Shown: piece by piece, positions 34,886 through 46,176 of the stretch
Numbering within the stretch: position 1 is the first letter of the stretch
Layout: every line of letters starts with the position of its first letter
Assembly: GCF_019175285.1 (NCBI RefSeq)
Contig: NC_056525.1
Span: 124,973,406-125,037,405, forward strand
DNA: 64,000 nt
Source of the DNA: Sceloporus undulatus
Taxonomy: Eukaryota; Chordata; Lepidosauria; Squamata; Phrynosomatidae
Direction of reading: 5' to 3'
Program-made: the position numbers and the translations under genes
The notes under the pieces: generated by a model
Told to the model about the DNA's origin: nothing
What the model saw: the letters and a program-made list of their open reading frames with translations, nothing else
Database searches by the model: none

Positions 34886-35114
34886 CAGTGGGCCCTTGTT
34901 ATCCGCTGGGGTTTGGTTCCAGGATCACCCGTGGATAACAAAATCTGTGGATGCTCAAGTCCCATTCATTCCAATGGCATAACAAAATGGTGTCTTTTAT
35001 ATAAAATGGAAAATCAAGGATTGCTATTTGGAATTTATGCTTTTTCTGAATATTTTAAAGCAATGGATTCTTGAATCCATGGATAAAAAATCTGTGGATA
35101 AGGAGGGCTGACTG
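34886..35114. mobile_element. Tigger/pogo-type MITE
   Basis: Terminal inverted repeats CAGTGGGCCCTTGTTATCC and, inverted, CAGTCAGCCCTCCTTATCC, with TA duplications at 34884-34885 and 35115-35116. The interior (GGTTTGGTTCCAGGATCACC, GTGGATGCTCAAGTCCC) is of a type familiar from mammalian Tigger elements. It is 229 bp and non-coding. Confidence 0.85.
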
Positions 35115-35336
35115 TATATAAAAGAGATGAATGGACGACAGATTTGTTTAAGGAATACCCATATGAAGATGAGTATCCAGTTTTAGACAATGAAGTGGAA
35201 GCTGTACACAGAGTATTTGGGAGAAATAAATCATGAGAAACAGATGGCATGCCAGTAGAGCTGCTTCGAGCTACAGAGGCAGAATCTACTCTAGTTCTAA
35301 CTAGAGTCAACAACTATGGAAAATCAAACCTACTGC

Positions 35337-35638
35337 ACTTAGGGCAGAAAAATGAAATGCACAGATATAGGATGGGGGATACCTGTCTGAATGAGACCAC
35401 AAGTAGAATATGAATCAACAGTGTGATGCGGCAGTTAAAAAGGCCAATGCAATTTTAGGTTGTATCAATAAAAGCATAGTGTCTAGATCAAGGGAAGTAA
35501 TAGTGCCACTGTATTCTGCTTTGGTCAGGACCTGTGTCTAGTTCTGGGCACCACAATTCAAAAAAGATGTTGAGAAACTGGAGGGTGTCCAAAAGAAGGC
35601 GACTAAAATGATGAAGGGTCTGGAAACCATGTCACTCT
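35337..35638 (+). mobile_element. CR1 LINE ORF2 fragment without its 3' end
   Basis: Runs from TACTGCACTTAGGGCAGAAA to GGGTCTGGAAACCATG, matching the CR1 region seen also at 21005 and 31030. The 3' UTR and octamer end are missing. Either the CR1 was cut after insertion, or the fragment arrived by another route. Confidence 0.8.
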
Positions 35639-35684
35639 CCAAGAAAGAGGGCAACAAGGATTGCAGTAACCACAAGATTACACT

Positions 35685-36050
35685 GGCGGGTTATAGACCG
35701 CCATTTTGGACGTCTTCAGGACGTCCCATTTTAAAAAAGGGGTGTCTCTTCTAGATGCCCCTTTCCCTATCATGGACTCAGTCTGTGACAAATGGCAGCG
35801 GCCGTTCCACACGGCTGCCGCCATGTTTACGTCTTGGACGCATAGCGTCCAGACGGGTCACAGCGGTTATGGCATTGTGGGAGTGCCATGGGCGCCTTGC
35901 AACATCATAATGGCATCGCAGGAAGAAGCTCCATTTTGGAGCTTCTTTTTTGCTCCGTGAGGGAGTCGCGCGGTTTGTATGCTGCGACTCCCTCGCGGAG
36001 CAAAGAGCAGCGCTGGCAGACCACCACAAAGCAGCGGTTTGTAACGCCTC
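35685..36050. mobile_element. GC-rich MITE of the RACAGAC clan (copy D)
   Basis: A 366-bp element with ends GGCGGGTTATAGACCGCC and, inverted, GAGGCGTTACAAACCGCT. Exact ACT duplications lie at 35682-35684 and 36051-36053. The interior contains GAAGAAGCTCCATTTTGGAG followed by CTTC, and mirrored GGGAGTCGCG segments. Confidence 0.7.
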
Positions 36051-36565
36051 ACTATCATTGTAAGCAAAGTGATGTTCAAAATTCTACAACAAAGATTGTT
36101 ACTATATATGGAGTTAGAAATGCCAGCTGAATTCAGGAATGAAAGAGACACTAGGGATCACATTGCAAACATGCTGGATAATGACACACACTAAAACATT
36201 TAGAAGAAAATCAGATTGGGCTTTGGAAGTTATAGCAAAGCCTTTGGTTGTGCAGAAAAACTATGGATCATACATAAAAGAACTGGTAAGCCCCAAAATT
36301 TGATTGCCCTGAGGTGTAACCTGTACTCAGGACAAGAGGTTACAGTGCAGACAGAATATGTCTAGTAATGGTTGGTAAGGTAGAAAGCAGCAGGGAAAGA
36401 GGCAGACCACATACCAGAAAAATAGACTCAACCAAGGAAGCCATGGCTCTGAATCTGCAAGATTTGTGCAGAGCTGTTGAGGATAGAGTAACCCAGAGCA
36501 CTCTCAATCATGAGTTGCCATAAATCAATGTTGACTTGCAAGCAACTAACAACAACATCACTTCC

Positions 36566-37889
36566 AGTGTGGTGCAGACAATAAGAAAGATTGGGTATAA
36601 TTAGGGGTAGGGTTGCCTACCTCCAATCTAAAAGATCAGTTCAGCAACAGAGCTGTTAAGAAAGAGTGTTGATTCTCTTACTTTGGGAGGTTTCCCAGAA
36701 AAGGCCAAGTAGCTGTCACTCAGGCTTGTTTTAATTATAAAACGTCCTATGCCTAAAGGAAACATATTGTCTGTGATGATCTCTCAGGATCCTTTATGAT
36801 TCCTCTGGATGAACCTGGACTGATAAGGCAAACATATTCTACCAACAGCACAGAAGGCACTGTTTCTTCTAACTGTTCTTAGAGAATTTTAATTGGACTC
36901 AGCGCTGTGTTCAATTTCATGGCAGGCAGGTGAGTTCTCCTGGGGTGTAGTTGGAACAAGCAGCAAGTGTGTATTACAAGGATACAACAACTAAGAGTGC
37001 ACAGCTGCCTGGCAGAGTGACGGACGTGGGGCGTTCTTGGCATGTAGACAGACGCACATGCACAGAGTGTAGCAGGTGTGTACTGTAGGGGGAATAACTG
37101 GGATTTGCAACAAGACATCAGGTGCAGTCTCTTATGAGATGCTTAGGACCTCTGGCATTAGTCGAGGGAGCATCATAATTGCTAATCTCAGCACCACTCA
37201 AGGATTTCAAGCTTCAATTTAGAGAGGTTAAAGTTTTAACTTGCTGAAAAAAAGCCTAGCAAGAGAGAACCTGTGGTTAAACTCTGGCTGTTGCTACATG
37301 TTGACATAGTTGTGAAAATCCTGTAACAATACATTTTTGATAAGAATTCATCAACATTTGTAATTTCTTTCACATTCAAGATGGAAAGAATTTTCCATTG
37401 GAAAAATATATATAGCGTGGGAAACCAAAACTAGCCAATCTGTACTTCTAGGCCCAGGGCTTTGGAAGCTAGACACACTGAAGTCTGTGTCTGCATCTGT
37501 GTATTCAAACATGTTATTGTGAATTAGGCTTGTTGTTGCCTTTTTTTTTTCCTTGAGAGATTCATTTCTGCTAAGCAAATACAACATGATCCTTTTCTGG
37601 GTGAGAATACCTGTGGAATGTGGCTGGTGCAAATGAAAGAGAATATCACCTCAGTACATGCACAAATACTGTATTAAAAATGGGGAAAATAGGTGTTTAA
37701 AAAAAAAAGAAATTAAATAATTGGAAGAAATCAAAGTGGCAACATTTTACCATCCCTGAAGTGCCAAAAGTAAGGAAAGTGGCTGTCAACATTTGAAGTT
37801 ATAAGAACATGAAAACACCCTTGCTGGGTTAGACCAAGAGTACATCTACTCCATTTAGTCCAGTTCTCTCCCCGCCCCAAAATAGTGCA
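36566..37889. other. No recognised feature
   Basis: Unique-looking AT-rich sequence; short open frames only. Confidence 0.5.
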
Positions 37890-37962
37890 AGGAGATTTCC
37901 TGCATGGCAGGTGGTTGGGCTGGATGGCCCTTGCGGTCTTTTCCAACTCTATGATTCTAAGC
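37890..37962 (+). mobile_element. CR1 3' tail
   Basis: GATTTCCTGCATGGCAGGTG, GGCTGGATGGCCCTTGCGGT and TCCAACTCTATGATTCTA: the last 73 bp of a CR1 copy. Confidence 0.88.
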
Positions 37963-37983
37963 ATGAAAGCAGTTGTTATGAGA

Positions 37984-38265
37984 CTTCAAGCTGTTTCTGA
38001 CCTATGGCAGCCCGAAGGCAAAAGGTTCACCTTAGGGTCACCATAAGTCAGAAATGACTGGAAGGCACACAAGAAAAACAAGGTGATCCTATCATGGCCT
38101 TTTCTTGGCAAGATTTGTCCAGAGAGGGGTTTACCATTGCCTTTCTCTGAGGCTGGGACTTGCCCAAGGTCACCCAGTGAGTTTCTATGGCCAAACAAGG
38201 ATGCAAAACCTAATCTCCCAGATCATAGTCCAACACTCAAACCACTGCATCGTGCTGGCTCTGAT
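37984..38265 (-). mobile_element. Sauria-type SINE with an inverted tail fragment
   Basis: A minus-strand SINE spans 38085-38265 (inverted GCACGATGCAGTGGTTTGAG head, GGCAATGGTAAACCC body) and resumes at 37984-38024. Between them, 38023-38082 is the same tail in the opposite direction (CACCTTAGGGTCACCATAAG, GAAATGACTGGAAGGCACAC). This makes a small hairpin. Confidence 0.7.
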
Positions 38266-41200
38266 GAAAGTAGTAGCCCTGTACATTCTTGTTTATTCCT
38301 ACCATTTCTCATTCAGATTATACAACATCTGGATCTGGAAACTCCATTTAGCTACCACTCCTAATTAAAGGAACAGAATGGTATCCACTTAGCTAAGGTA
38401 AGCTGCACCCCCAAAGAACAAAAAGAACCTGTCATTACTTAAGTCTCAATTTTCCATTGCTTATGTAAATGCCATTTGTTGAGCTAACGACAAAACATAG
38501 TGTGCATAATTAACTTGAGAAGTTCTACAAATGCGCTACATTTCAAACCAATCTGATAATAATTGCAAGTGACAACAGTCATGGTATTCTCCTAAGCAAT
38601 TTGGCTGATAACAGGAGTAGGGGGCACCAGTCTGCAGATGTTTTTGGCTTTGTGTTTCCAGTTGGTGCTGTGGGAACTCTTATTTAGCTTCATGGCCCTT
38701 AACCTGTGATGCTCCATGAACTGTTGACCATGTTGCCTTTTCTTTTCAATATCTATATGAAGCTGCTGGCGACAGTCATCCAGAACATTAGGACTGGGAA
38801 TCATCAGTATGCTAATTGTAGGTTTAGGATAAAAAGGTAAACATCCCATACACTCTGGGGTCCTGAACTGTATCAGACCTTGTGTGTTTTCTTAGGTTTA
38901 AAAACAACAAAAACAGCCCAACAACTAGCTATCTCTTTAAAATAATATAATTTACCCAGAGGAAGTTGCAATAAAGAACAGAATTCAAAATTGGATGTAA
39001 ATATTCAAGCATCTGCATTTGCCAGCCAATTGCCATACTACAGAGTTTCCACAGCTATCCGTTTGTTCTCGCTCCCTGTTTAACGCATCCAGCTAGCTAC
39101 TTGTGTCATCAATGAAGATTCATGGGCCAAGTCACAGGAGCCTGGGCCAACAATATATGAAATACCAATGCACATACTTTATGAGGCAATGTAGGACCAG
39201 CACAACATGTGGAATCAGTGTTGTTTTGAAAGAGTAACTAAAACTGTGAGTCTATGGAAGGTAAGTGGTAAGCAAGTGCAATTTGTGACACTACAATATC
39301 CTGACTGATCACAGGGCACATCTATTAAGGCAACAACTTAACAGTTTCTTGACTCATATAAGATAGTTTTAACTCTAATTCTGAAATGGCAAGTGATTGC
39401 TGAATATTTTTTATATCAGAGGTCCCTCTCAACTAGCAACACTAAAGGCAACAGGAGATTATTTAGGAAATGTGTGGGAGGGAGGGCTCACTATGTGAGC
39501 AAACAGAACATCTTCCAAGTTCATGTAGTCCATTCCAGTTGTGCTCCTCCCTGGAAGTAGGTTGGTGTCAGAGCAAAATGTTCCTTGCTTGGCCTTATGG
39601 TAACTGGGTGGTTATGGAGAGGTCACCATCTTTCTTTTGTACACCAATTAAATCAGGTTGCTATCAGGTTTACACTGTCATCTTGATCTACTTGCGGGAA
39701 GAGCATGTTATACTGTATTGGGAAATGGTACTCCTCTGGTTTCCTTCTAACTCTTTTTACATCTTTCATTTCATATGAAACACTTAATGTATCCTTCCTG
39801 AGCCAAATATAGAGGTACTTATATTCATATTTGGAGACTGCTCCATCCCTGCGGCATTGTCTGCACTTCCAGTTTGGGAAAGAGTAATCTGCCAAGCCAG
39901 AGTAATGGTGACCATTGAAGTAACTGCTGTTTAAGGGCATGAGTGCAAACCCATCCCCATATCTGGTATCTTCAGTGGTGTACCCATACAACATATATAC
40001 CCACATACCACACAGACTGCATCTATAAGTCATTTAGAGAATTTTGATTGTTTACTGCTTCCCCTTTTTTTCTTCCAAAAGGGCTATTTCTCTCTTCCCT
40101 ACCCCCTTACAAAATATAGTAAAACATACATTTGGCTAGGATGTGTTAACTCAACTGGAGCAGTTAACTAGAAATTGATAACCCCATTCCAAATTAAAAA
40201 AAATGCAAAAGTAGAATACTTTTTAAGAGCCAACCAATTAAAACCAATACATAAGTAAGTAAGTAAATAAAGGCCAATCATCCACTGGGCTCTAAATATA
40301 CATTTAACAACAACTGCCTGTGTGACAATGAAGATACTGGTGCAACTGGTTAAGTGTGAGTGGATCACATGATATGAATGGAACAAAAGGTTCCCTGGTG
40401 ACAGATGGGAGAAAAGGACAATTCAGGCACAGCGAACTTTATGTGTCCCAAATGCTACTGCCCACCAATTTCTGGATAGATGTCACCACCCACCCACTAA
40501 AATGGCCAATCAATCAAACAGAAATATAAAACAGGGTGATGGCAAGGCAGCTGAAATCAAGGCTTTTCACTCTGTTCCTATATTCATTTCTTTGAGAGGA
40601 ACAAGTCCCAACAACATTGGTGGAAATGTTTCCCAAAAAAGTGTGCTTAGGGTGGTAGCTTTAGAAAGGAATGCAGAAAACGTGAAAGCAATGCTGTTGT
40701 CAGAAACACTCATAAAAATAATACAAAAGTAAATTGCGCCAAGGGAGGCAAGGGCCAAAGAAAGGTTCTCCAAAGTGGGTGTTTTTGAAGCACTTGCAAA
40801 AATTATGTCCAATCCTTTTGTTCTTTCCTTCCATCTCTGTTGTTTTTGCTTGATCAAAAAAGCCAAGTCTTTATCAGAACTCTCTCCAGTCTGCCTTCAG
40901 TCATTACTCTTTCATCAGTCATTGCTTTATGCTGCCAATTACATCTCATTTCTTCATGGGCCTGTATATTTTCTTGCACATTCCACTAACACAGCCACAG
41001 GAAAGGAAACTGTGTCACTTTTCCAAGCAACTGAAGCAGGCCATCTGCAGCAATATCAGCACTGCAGCTGGACCTCTTTCTTTGCTAGGTTTGCTCCAGA
41101 GATTTGTGCCATAACTAATTCCAAAATTTGGCGCCATGAAACCTGGAATCTTCTGGGTTGACCACTGACTGTCTCACAGAAGCGCACAGCTGGCATGAAA

Positions 41201-41281
41201 ATAAGGCTTTGGGAAGTATTCACTCCAATCTCCAGTCCTCCCCTCTGGGATTACAAGAACAGCCCTGCCCCGCTCCCAAGG
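38266..41281 (-). other. Downstream flank and probable 3' UTR of BRINP2
   Basis: This 3-kb stretch lies immediately downstream of the BRINP2 stop and has no transposon I recognise. No canonical AATAAA on the minus strand was seen until 38292-38297, so the 3' end of the transcript cannot be set. A 126-codon open frame on the BRINP2 strand (39653-40033) is discussed in the findings. Short A-rich runs and a GTAA-type run near 40251-40268 are the only simple repeats. Confidence 0.5.
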
Positions 41282-42395
41282 CTAGCTGCATAGTTTACCA
41301 GTCTCATACTCCACTGGGTTTGGCAGTTTGGCATTGAAGGCCTGCAGAGTAGACTGGATTCGACCTACCTCATTATTGGCTAATTTAAGCCTGTGCCGGA
41401 GCAAGCAAGAGAAAAGGTCAAGGCGGATTTTCCCAGGGGGAGAGAGACGGTTTACCCGGTCTCTGATTTCAATCAGCTGCAATATAGCAGAGTCTTGGGA
41501 GCCTTGAGTATATGGGTAGTCCAGCTGAAGCACAAGGTCCCGAATGGCATCAGACTCAAAGGGCAGGCTATAGCCAAAGACCTGCAAGCTATTGATCCTC
41601 ATGTACCCTAGGTTCTTAGAAGGGTCCATTTCCAAGGGCTCATAGAAGATGGTTTCATTGGAGCTGTCATTCAGAGATTTGATGCGGCTCCTCAGGTAGA
41701 CATGGACTGTCTCAAAAAAGGTCTTCCACTTAGTGCCTAATGTGAGGGTCCAGTTTTGGCACTGACCAGAATCATCCACGTTAGTCCTTTCCCAGTCAGG
41801 GAATCCAGTCTCATTGGTGGGCATAAACCAGCTCTCTGAGTGGCTGCCCCCAAAGGGATTGACATAGATGGCCATGACAGGCTCCAGGGTGCTGTTCTTG
41901 GTGAGGCAGATCTGCAAGGAGAGGGCCAGCATGAGGTGGACCAAGCTTGGCTTGTATTTGTTGCTTTTCAGGGTCACCAGCATCCTCTTTCTCCAGGAAG
42001 GGTCAAACCAGGTCCCTAGGCGCATGTCATTACTGATGAAAATGGAGTGCACCTCAATGCGGCTATCTCGCTTCTGCAAAAGGTATTTGAGCTCCAAGTC
42101 CTGCAGGTCTGTTTCCAGCCCTAAGTAGTGCTCAAGAGACTCTGCAACCTCTGGGCGGCATAGACCCAAGGTGAGAACATAGCCAGGATTGCAGGACCCA
42201 CACTGTGTGGCGTTCTCATCTGCGCAGGCTGCACATTCTGGGCCCTCCCCCAAGGCACAGGGGATGGTGCCCTGGCAAGAGGGCTGGTCATGGGGGCAGG
42301 TGCAACTGTGGCTTTCTTCCACAAATGTCCCTGGCACAGAAGTCTCACTGCAGTAGATGAGAGACTGGGCACGGCTCCACCAGTAGGTCAAAGGT
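41282..42395 (-). CDS. BRINP2: BRINP2 terminal coding exon with stop codon
   Basis: The last coding exon is 1114 bp and encodes 370 residues and a TAG stop. It opens with PLTYWWSRAQSLIYCSE. A cysteine cluster follows, with Cys at exon residues 15, 31, 33, 40, 46, 54, 57, 65, 68 and 79. After it comes the long conserved C-terminal domain with DLELKYLLQK, IFISNDMRL, FDPSWRKRM, YVNPFGGSHSESWFMP, WKTFFETVHVYLRSR, VFGYSLPF and the end VEYETGKLCS. PEVAESLE and VEYETGKLCS identify BRINP2; BRINP1 ends differently and BRINP3 ends in DYDTTKLCS (recalled sequences). Sequons include NAT, NST, NET, NWT and NDS. A single large terminal exon is typical of the family. The acceptor is TTTCTCATTGCAG. The reading frame is intact, so this looks like a functional gene. 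EPLEMDPSKN lacks one residue relative to my memory of the human EPLEMTDPSKN. Confidence 0.98.
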
Positions 42396-43712
42396 CTGCA
42401 ATGAGAAAGGTGTATAGAGAAAAGTTAGCTCTGTATTAATGCAGCAAAAACACAAAATTAGGCTTGGCATTACTCTGTGTGTCTATCCCAACCAAAAAAG
42501 AGGAAAATGGAATGTCCCCCCCCCAGTGAAAATCCAACAGCACATACATTATTTGTGAAAGATTAAAATTCTGCTTGTTCCTTTGAGCTGAGGTGAATTT
42601 TTGCAAGTATTCGTTATCTTTCAAAATCTTGAACACCAAATTCCATATTTGAAATTTGAATTACTGTAATGTGCTAGATGTGGTTTATTTTTAACTCAAA
42701 ACATTTGTGTGCTGGGCAGAGAAATTCTAGCACTATGTGCAAGAAAGGGAAAATATGAAGGTAGTAGAGAAATGGTCTTAGCTGCATCCCAAGGGAGCCC
42801 ATGTCAGCAGAGCAGAAGGGAGGAAAGAATGGCATTTATTTCTCCCTTCCATTTCCCATCTTTCCTCCTTTTATTTTTATGATTTCATTCTGAATGGTTG
42901 CAATGGAGAGGAAATCGGGCATTTCTGCTCCTGAAACCACAGGAGTGCAATCTTAGGCTTGGTGAAATCACTTTTGATTTTATTTGGAAAGTCCCGTTTC
43001 CCCCCTTTCTTCTCTTCCCATTGCTTCCAACAGGAAGGTATTTGCTACATCAGCTCTTGGGCTGGTACAGTTTGTCATACCATGGAGATCATGGAACATC
43101 CCCAATATATCCTCAAACTGCTCTATTTAATCCCATTGATTGGTGGAGCAGTGTCAGCAAGATAGACCATTGTGGGAGGTAACCTGGTAAGATATATACA
43201 GGACACATAGCACCCAAGGACCATCCACTTACAGCCCTCTCTGGAAGCATAGCACAGGTCCCTAAAACCAGTCAGGGACAGTCAGTCATCATGTCTAAGG
43301 GGGTCTATATCTGCTCAGCCAGCATCCATGATGGGTGCTTGTGAAAGTCTCAGAATCTTGGCATTCTCTGTATATTAAGGGGTTCCAAATTAATTTTTAT
43401 CTCATTTCTGGAATAGTCCTGCTGTGTCAACAATTTGCAATTCTTGTGGCTTTTATTTTATTTTGCACAGAATGCTGCACCTACTTTGCTGCAGTTTTCA
43501 GTTTGTATCCATCTTTTTCTTACAGGTATCTTGGCACATGTGTTTAGATATACTCATTATGTCAGAGGGATGGGCTTTGGCTAGGCAGTCAAGACCAATA
43601 CAGTACACAAAGGAAACTCAAGGCAATCTAGAGTCCTTTCAGTTAGTATTATGATAGAATAAAAAGACTGAGAGTAAAAACTGTAACAAACTGTGTATAC
43701 AGCTATGCTTAT

Positions 43713-43930
43713 TGTTGTGGTTGTATGCCTTCAAGTCATTTCTGACGTATGGGTTTTTCTTGGCACGTTTCTTCAGAGGGGTTTGCCACTACTATCCTCT
43801 GAGGCTGAGAGAGTGTGACTTTCCCAAGTAGATCCCAGGTAGACTTTCCCAAGTAGATAGCTGGGATTTGAACCCTGGTCTGCAAAGTCACAGTCCAACT
43901 CTCAAACCACTACTTCATGCTGGCTCTCAT
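43713..43930 (-). mobile_element. Sauria-type SINE in BRINP2 intron
   Basis: Minus-strand copy on the coding strand of BRINP2: inverted tail TGTATGCCTTCAAGTCATTT, body GGGGTTTGCCACTACTATCC and head ending GCATGAAGTAGTGGTTTGAG (sense). GACTTTCCCAAGTAGAT occurs twice, at 43818 and 43842 approximately, a small internal tandem duplication. Confidence 0.75.
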
Positions 43931-45111
43931 ACAGCTGTGCACCAATTCCCAAATTAATTTTAAAAGAACTCCAAGTTAAACCAAATGGCAGCCACAAAAA
44001 AATAAAGAGCAAAGACTTGGAACAATATGAGAGGTCAGATTTAGAAAGGGGCTTGTCATGTTCTATATTTCCTTCTTCATGGATTTTCCAAGGTATGAAA
44101 AAAGATGGAAGATGCAGTGGCAAAACATGGGGGGAGGCTAAGAGTGGAGGGGGACTCCTTCAGAATTCAGTGAAAGGGCAGTGATGCCAAAACACCTGAA
44201 GCCACCCAAAATAGGAAAAGCATGTCCCTGGCAGCCATGAGGACACAAAAGATGTGGCACATGTTCTGATGAGTTGGGAGGTTTCAAGGTGGTTTCAACT
44301 CTTTTCTCCAAAATGTTCAGGGGGTTGTTAAGACACCCTGCATAGCCCACGCTGTATCTGGGGTCCTCCTGTTTTCATATTTCATCTCTGAAGCCAGCAT
44401 GTTCAAAAGAGGTCTTGTTGGCTTTTGAGAACACTAGACAAGGTTCCTAGGAGAAAAGGAATGAAGACCTGGGGGCATGTGGACAATCCAGGTAATAATA
44501 CAATACAAAGGCTGAATGGGTACATTGATCGCTCCTTCCTTCCCCCAAGTCCTCTGTATTTCCTCTTGCACTAAGAGACAAATGAGGCCTCATTCCACCA
44601 AATTAGTCAGCCAGTTCTCTCTGCCTACCTCAGCTAACTTCCCTGTCCATCCACACTGGGTTCATCCTTATCCAATCACTGTTTTTGTCTCCCTAAAGTT
44701 AAAGCCATCAACAAGCCTGGAATCCCATTGTTGATTCCTGGGAAATATCATCAAATCTTTCTTACCTCACAAGACGGTCCATCCCCAAAGGCTATTTTTC
44801 AGGTATAAATATTGGTCGCAAAAAACTAGCCTCTGCACACACCGTTGCCTTTTAAACACCTCCAACCCCACTATCCCATTTCCCGATTTCCATTTTAGTT
44901 AGCTCTGAATATTATGTCTGCGAGAACTGCTTTATGTGTGTGTGATTCCACTCTGCATTCTTCAAAATAAAACCATCTTAACTCATCCAAACGTTGAGTT
45001 TTCCTCAGTTATTACCAGCCTACACCAGTGCCAACAGTCCTTAAGGTTACCCAGCCTCTTGCAAATCTAAGTTCCTCAACATTTAAAGTAATGCTGACAT
45101 ACTTGGTGGGA

Positions 45112-45125
45112 CCCCCCCCCCCCCC
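45112..45125. repeat. C14 homopolymer
   Basis: Fourteen consecutive C within the last BRINP2 intron, read as G on the transcribed sense strand. Confidence 0.95.
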
Positions 45126-45465
45126 GTCCCACCACCTTTCTTTGGTACTTTCCCCATGACTATTTCAAGGTGATTAGAGAAAGTGGCATACTCTCTGTTT
45201 TGATCTGGCAGGGACAGTCCCAAATAATCCTCTGTTCCCCACTTTTTCTCTCCTCCCACTGTACCCCTTTGTCCTCAGTTTGCTTCAATTGCTGCAAACT
45301 GAGTTCAAAGTCAATCAACCCAGTGGGAAAAGAGGAGAAGAAAGGCAGATTCTTGTCCCTCCCAGTAGGCTTAGGCAAACACAAACTGCTGCAATCTCTC
45401 CTAGCTTGTGTGTTCTTCCTCATTAATAACTTCTTGCCATCTTGACCATGGAGAGGTGGGATACA

Positions 45466-45502
45466 AATAATAATAATAATAATAATAATTAATATTATTA
45501 TT
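45466..45502. repeat. (AAT)n/(ATT)n microsatellite
   Basis: AAT units passing into ATT units, forming a weak palindrome. Confidence 0.95.
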
Positions 45503-45740
45503 TTGAATTTGCTTAGTGACACATGTTCTGATTTTTATTTGTGAAATGTTGGTGAGTATGAAGTGGCTGTAGCACTGAACTTTCCATTTATCTGCTTTTT
45601 AAAAAAATGTAAAATAATTGGTATTAATTCTATGTTCATTTACATGTGTATTTACACTGAAATATCCAGTGTGGATTTTGAAAACATAATTTCTGTTTTA
45701 GAAATCTGTTTTCTTCACAGATGTCTCTGAGGGCTAAATA

Positions 45741-45830
45741 CAGTGGACCCTTGTTATATGCTGGGGTTTGGTTCCAAGATCCCCTGTGGATAACAAAATC
45801 CATGGATACTCAATTCCCATTAAATATAAT
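45741..45830. mobile_element. Tigger/pogo-type MITE, truncated
   Basis: Left terminal repeat CAGTGGACCCTTGTTATATG after a TA, then GGGGTTTGGTTCCAAGATCC, as in the complete copy at 34886-35114. The right end is missing. Confidence 0.75.
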
Positions 45831-46176
45831 GACTTCTAAAGCATCGCTAAGCTTCTCAGGGCTTCAAGTTCTCGATCAGATAGCAAGTCTCACATAAAAT
45901 ACTTCACAGGAGTACCCCTCCCACACACACCCAATAACAGCAATAATCCAGTGGAGTACACACACAGTTAAGACAGCGTCAATCAGTGAACTCCAGGCAA
46001 CCTTCCCCAGCCTGGCTCCCTCTGACCTAGAACTACCATTATCCTATTTTTCTGAGGAATGCTGAGAGTTACAATCCAAAACATCTGGAAGCCAAGCTAG
46101 GAAAGGCTGGCTTAAGTTGCACCTATCCCTAGATGCGAGTGTGGCCTAAGGAAACCTGCCTATAAATATACCAGAC

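Larger units (their letters stand above)
34060..36565 (+). mobile_element. Bov-B (RTE) LINE copy carrying four later insertions
   Basis: Separate stretches read in Bov-B order on the plus strand: EPEELWTEARK (34230), the region around SGGDGIPAEL-like MPVELLRATEAE (35240), EFRNERDTRDHIANML (36130), then the end (RQTTYQKNRLNQGSHGSESA-type and ATAAATCAATGTTGACTTGC, 36400-36560). It is interrupted by a MITE (34269-34506), a Tigger-like element (34886-35114), a CR1 fragment (35337-35638) and a GC-rich MITE (35685-36050). Frame-disrupted throughout and partly deleted. Confidence 0.7.
42396..46176 (-). other. BRINP2: BRINP2 last intron
   Basis: This 3.8-kb intron separates the basic-linker exon from the terminal exon. 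It holds a Sauria-type SINE (43713-43930), a run of 14 C (45112-45125), an AAT/ATT microsatellite (45466-45502), a Tigger-like fragment (45741-45830) and, near 46020-46120, a decayed copy of the common lizard palindromic repeat. No other exon was seen. Confidence 0.9.

Noticed and set aside
38292-38297. AATAAA on the minus strand as the BRINP2 polyadenylation signal
   Set aside because: It lies about 3 kb after the stop without supporting evidence. Chance occurrence is likely, so no terminator feature was listed.
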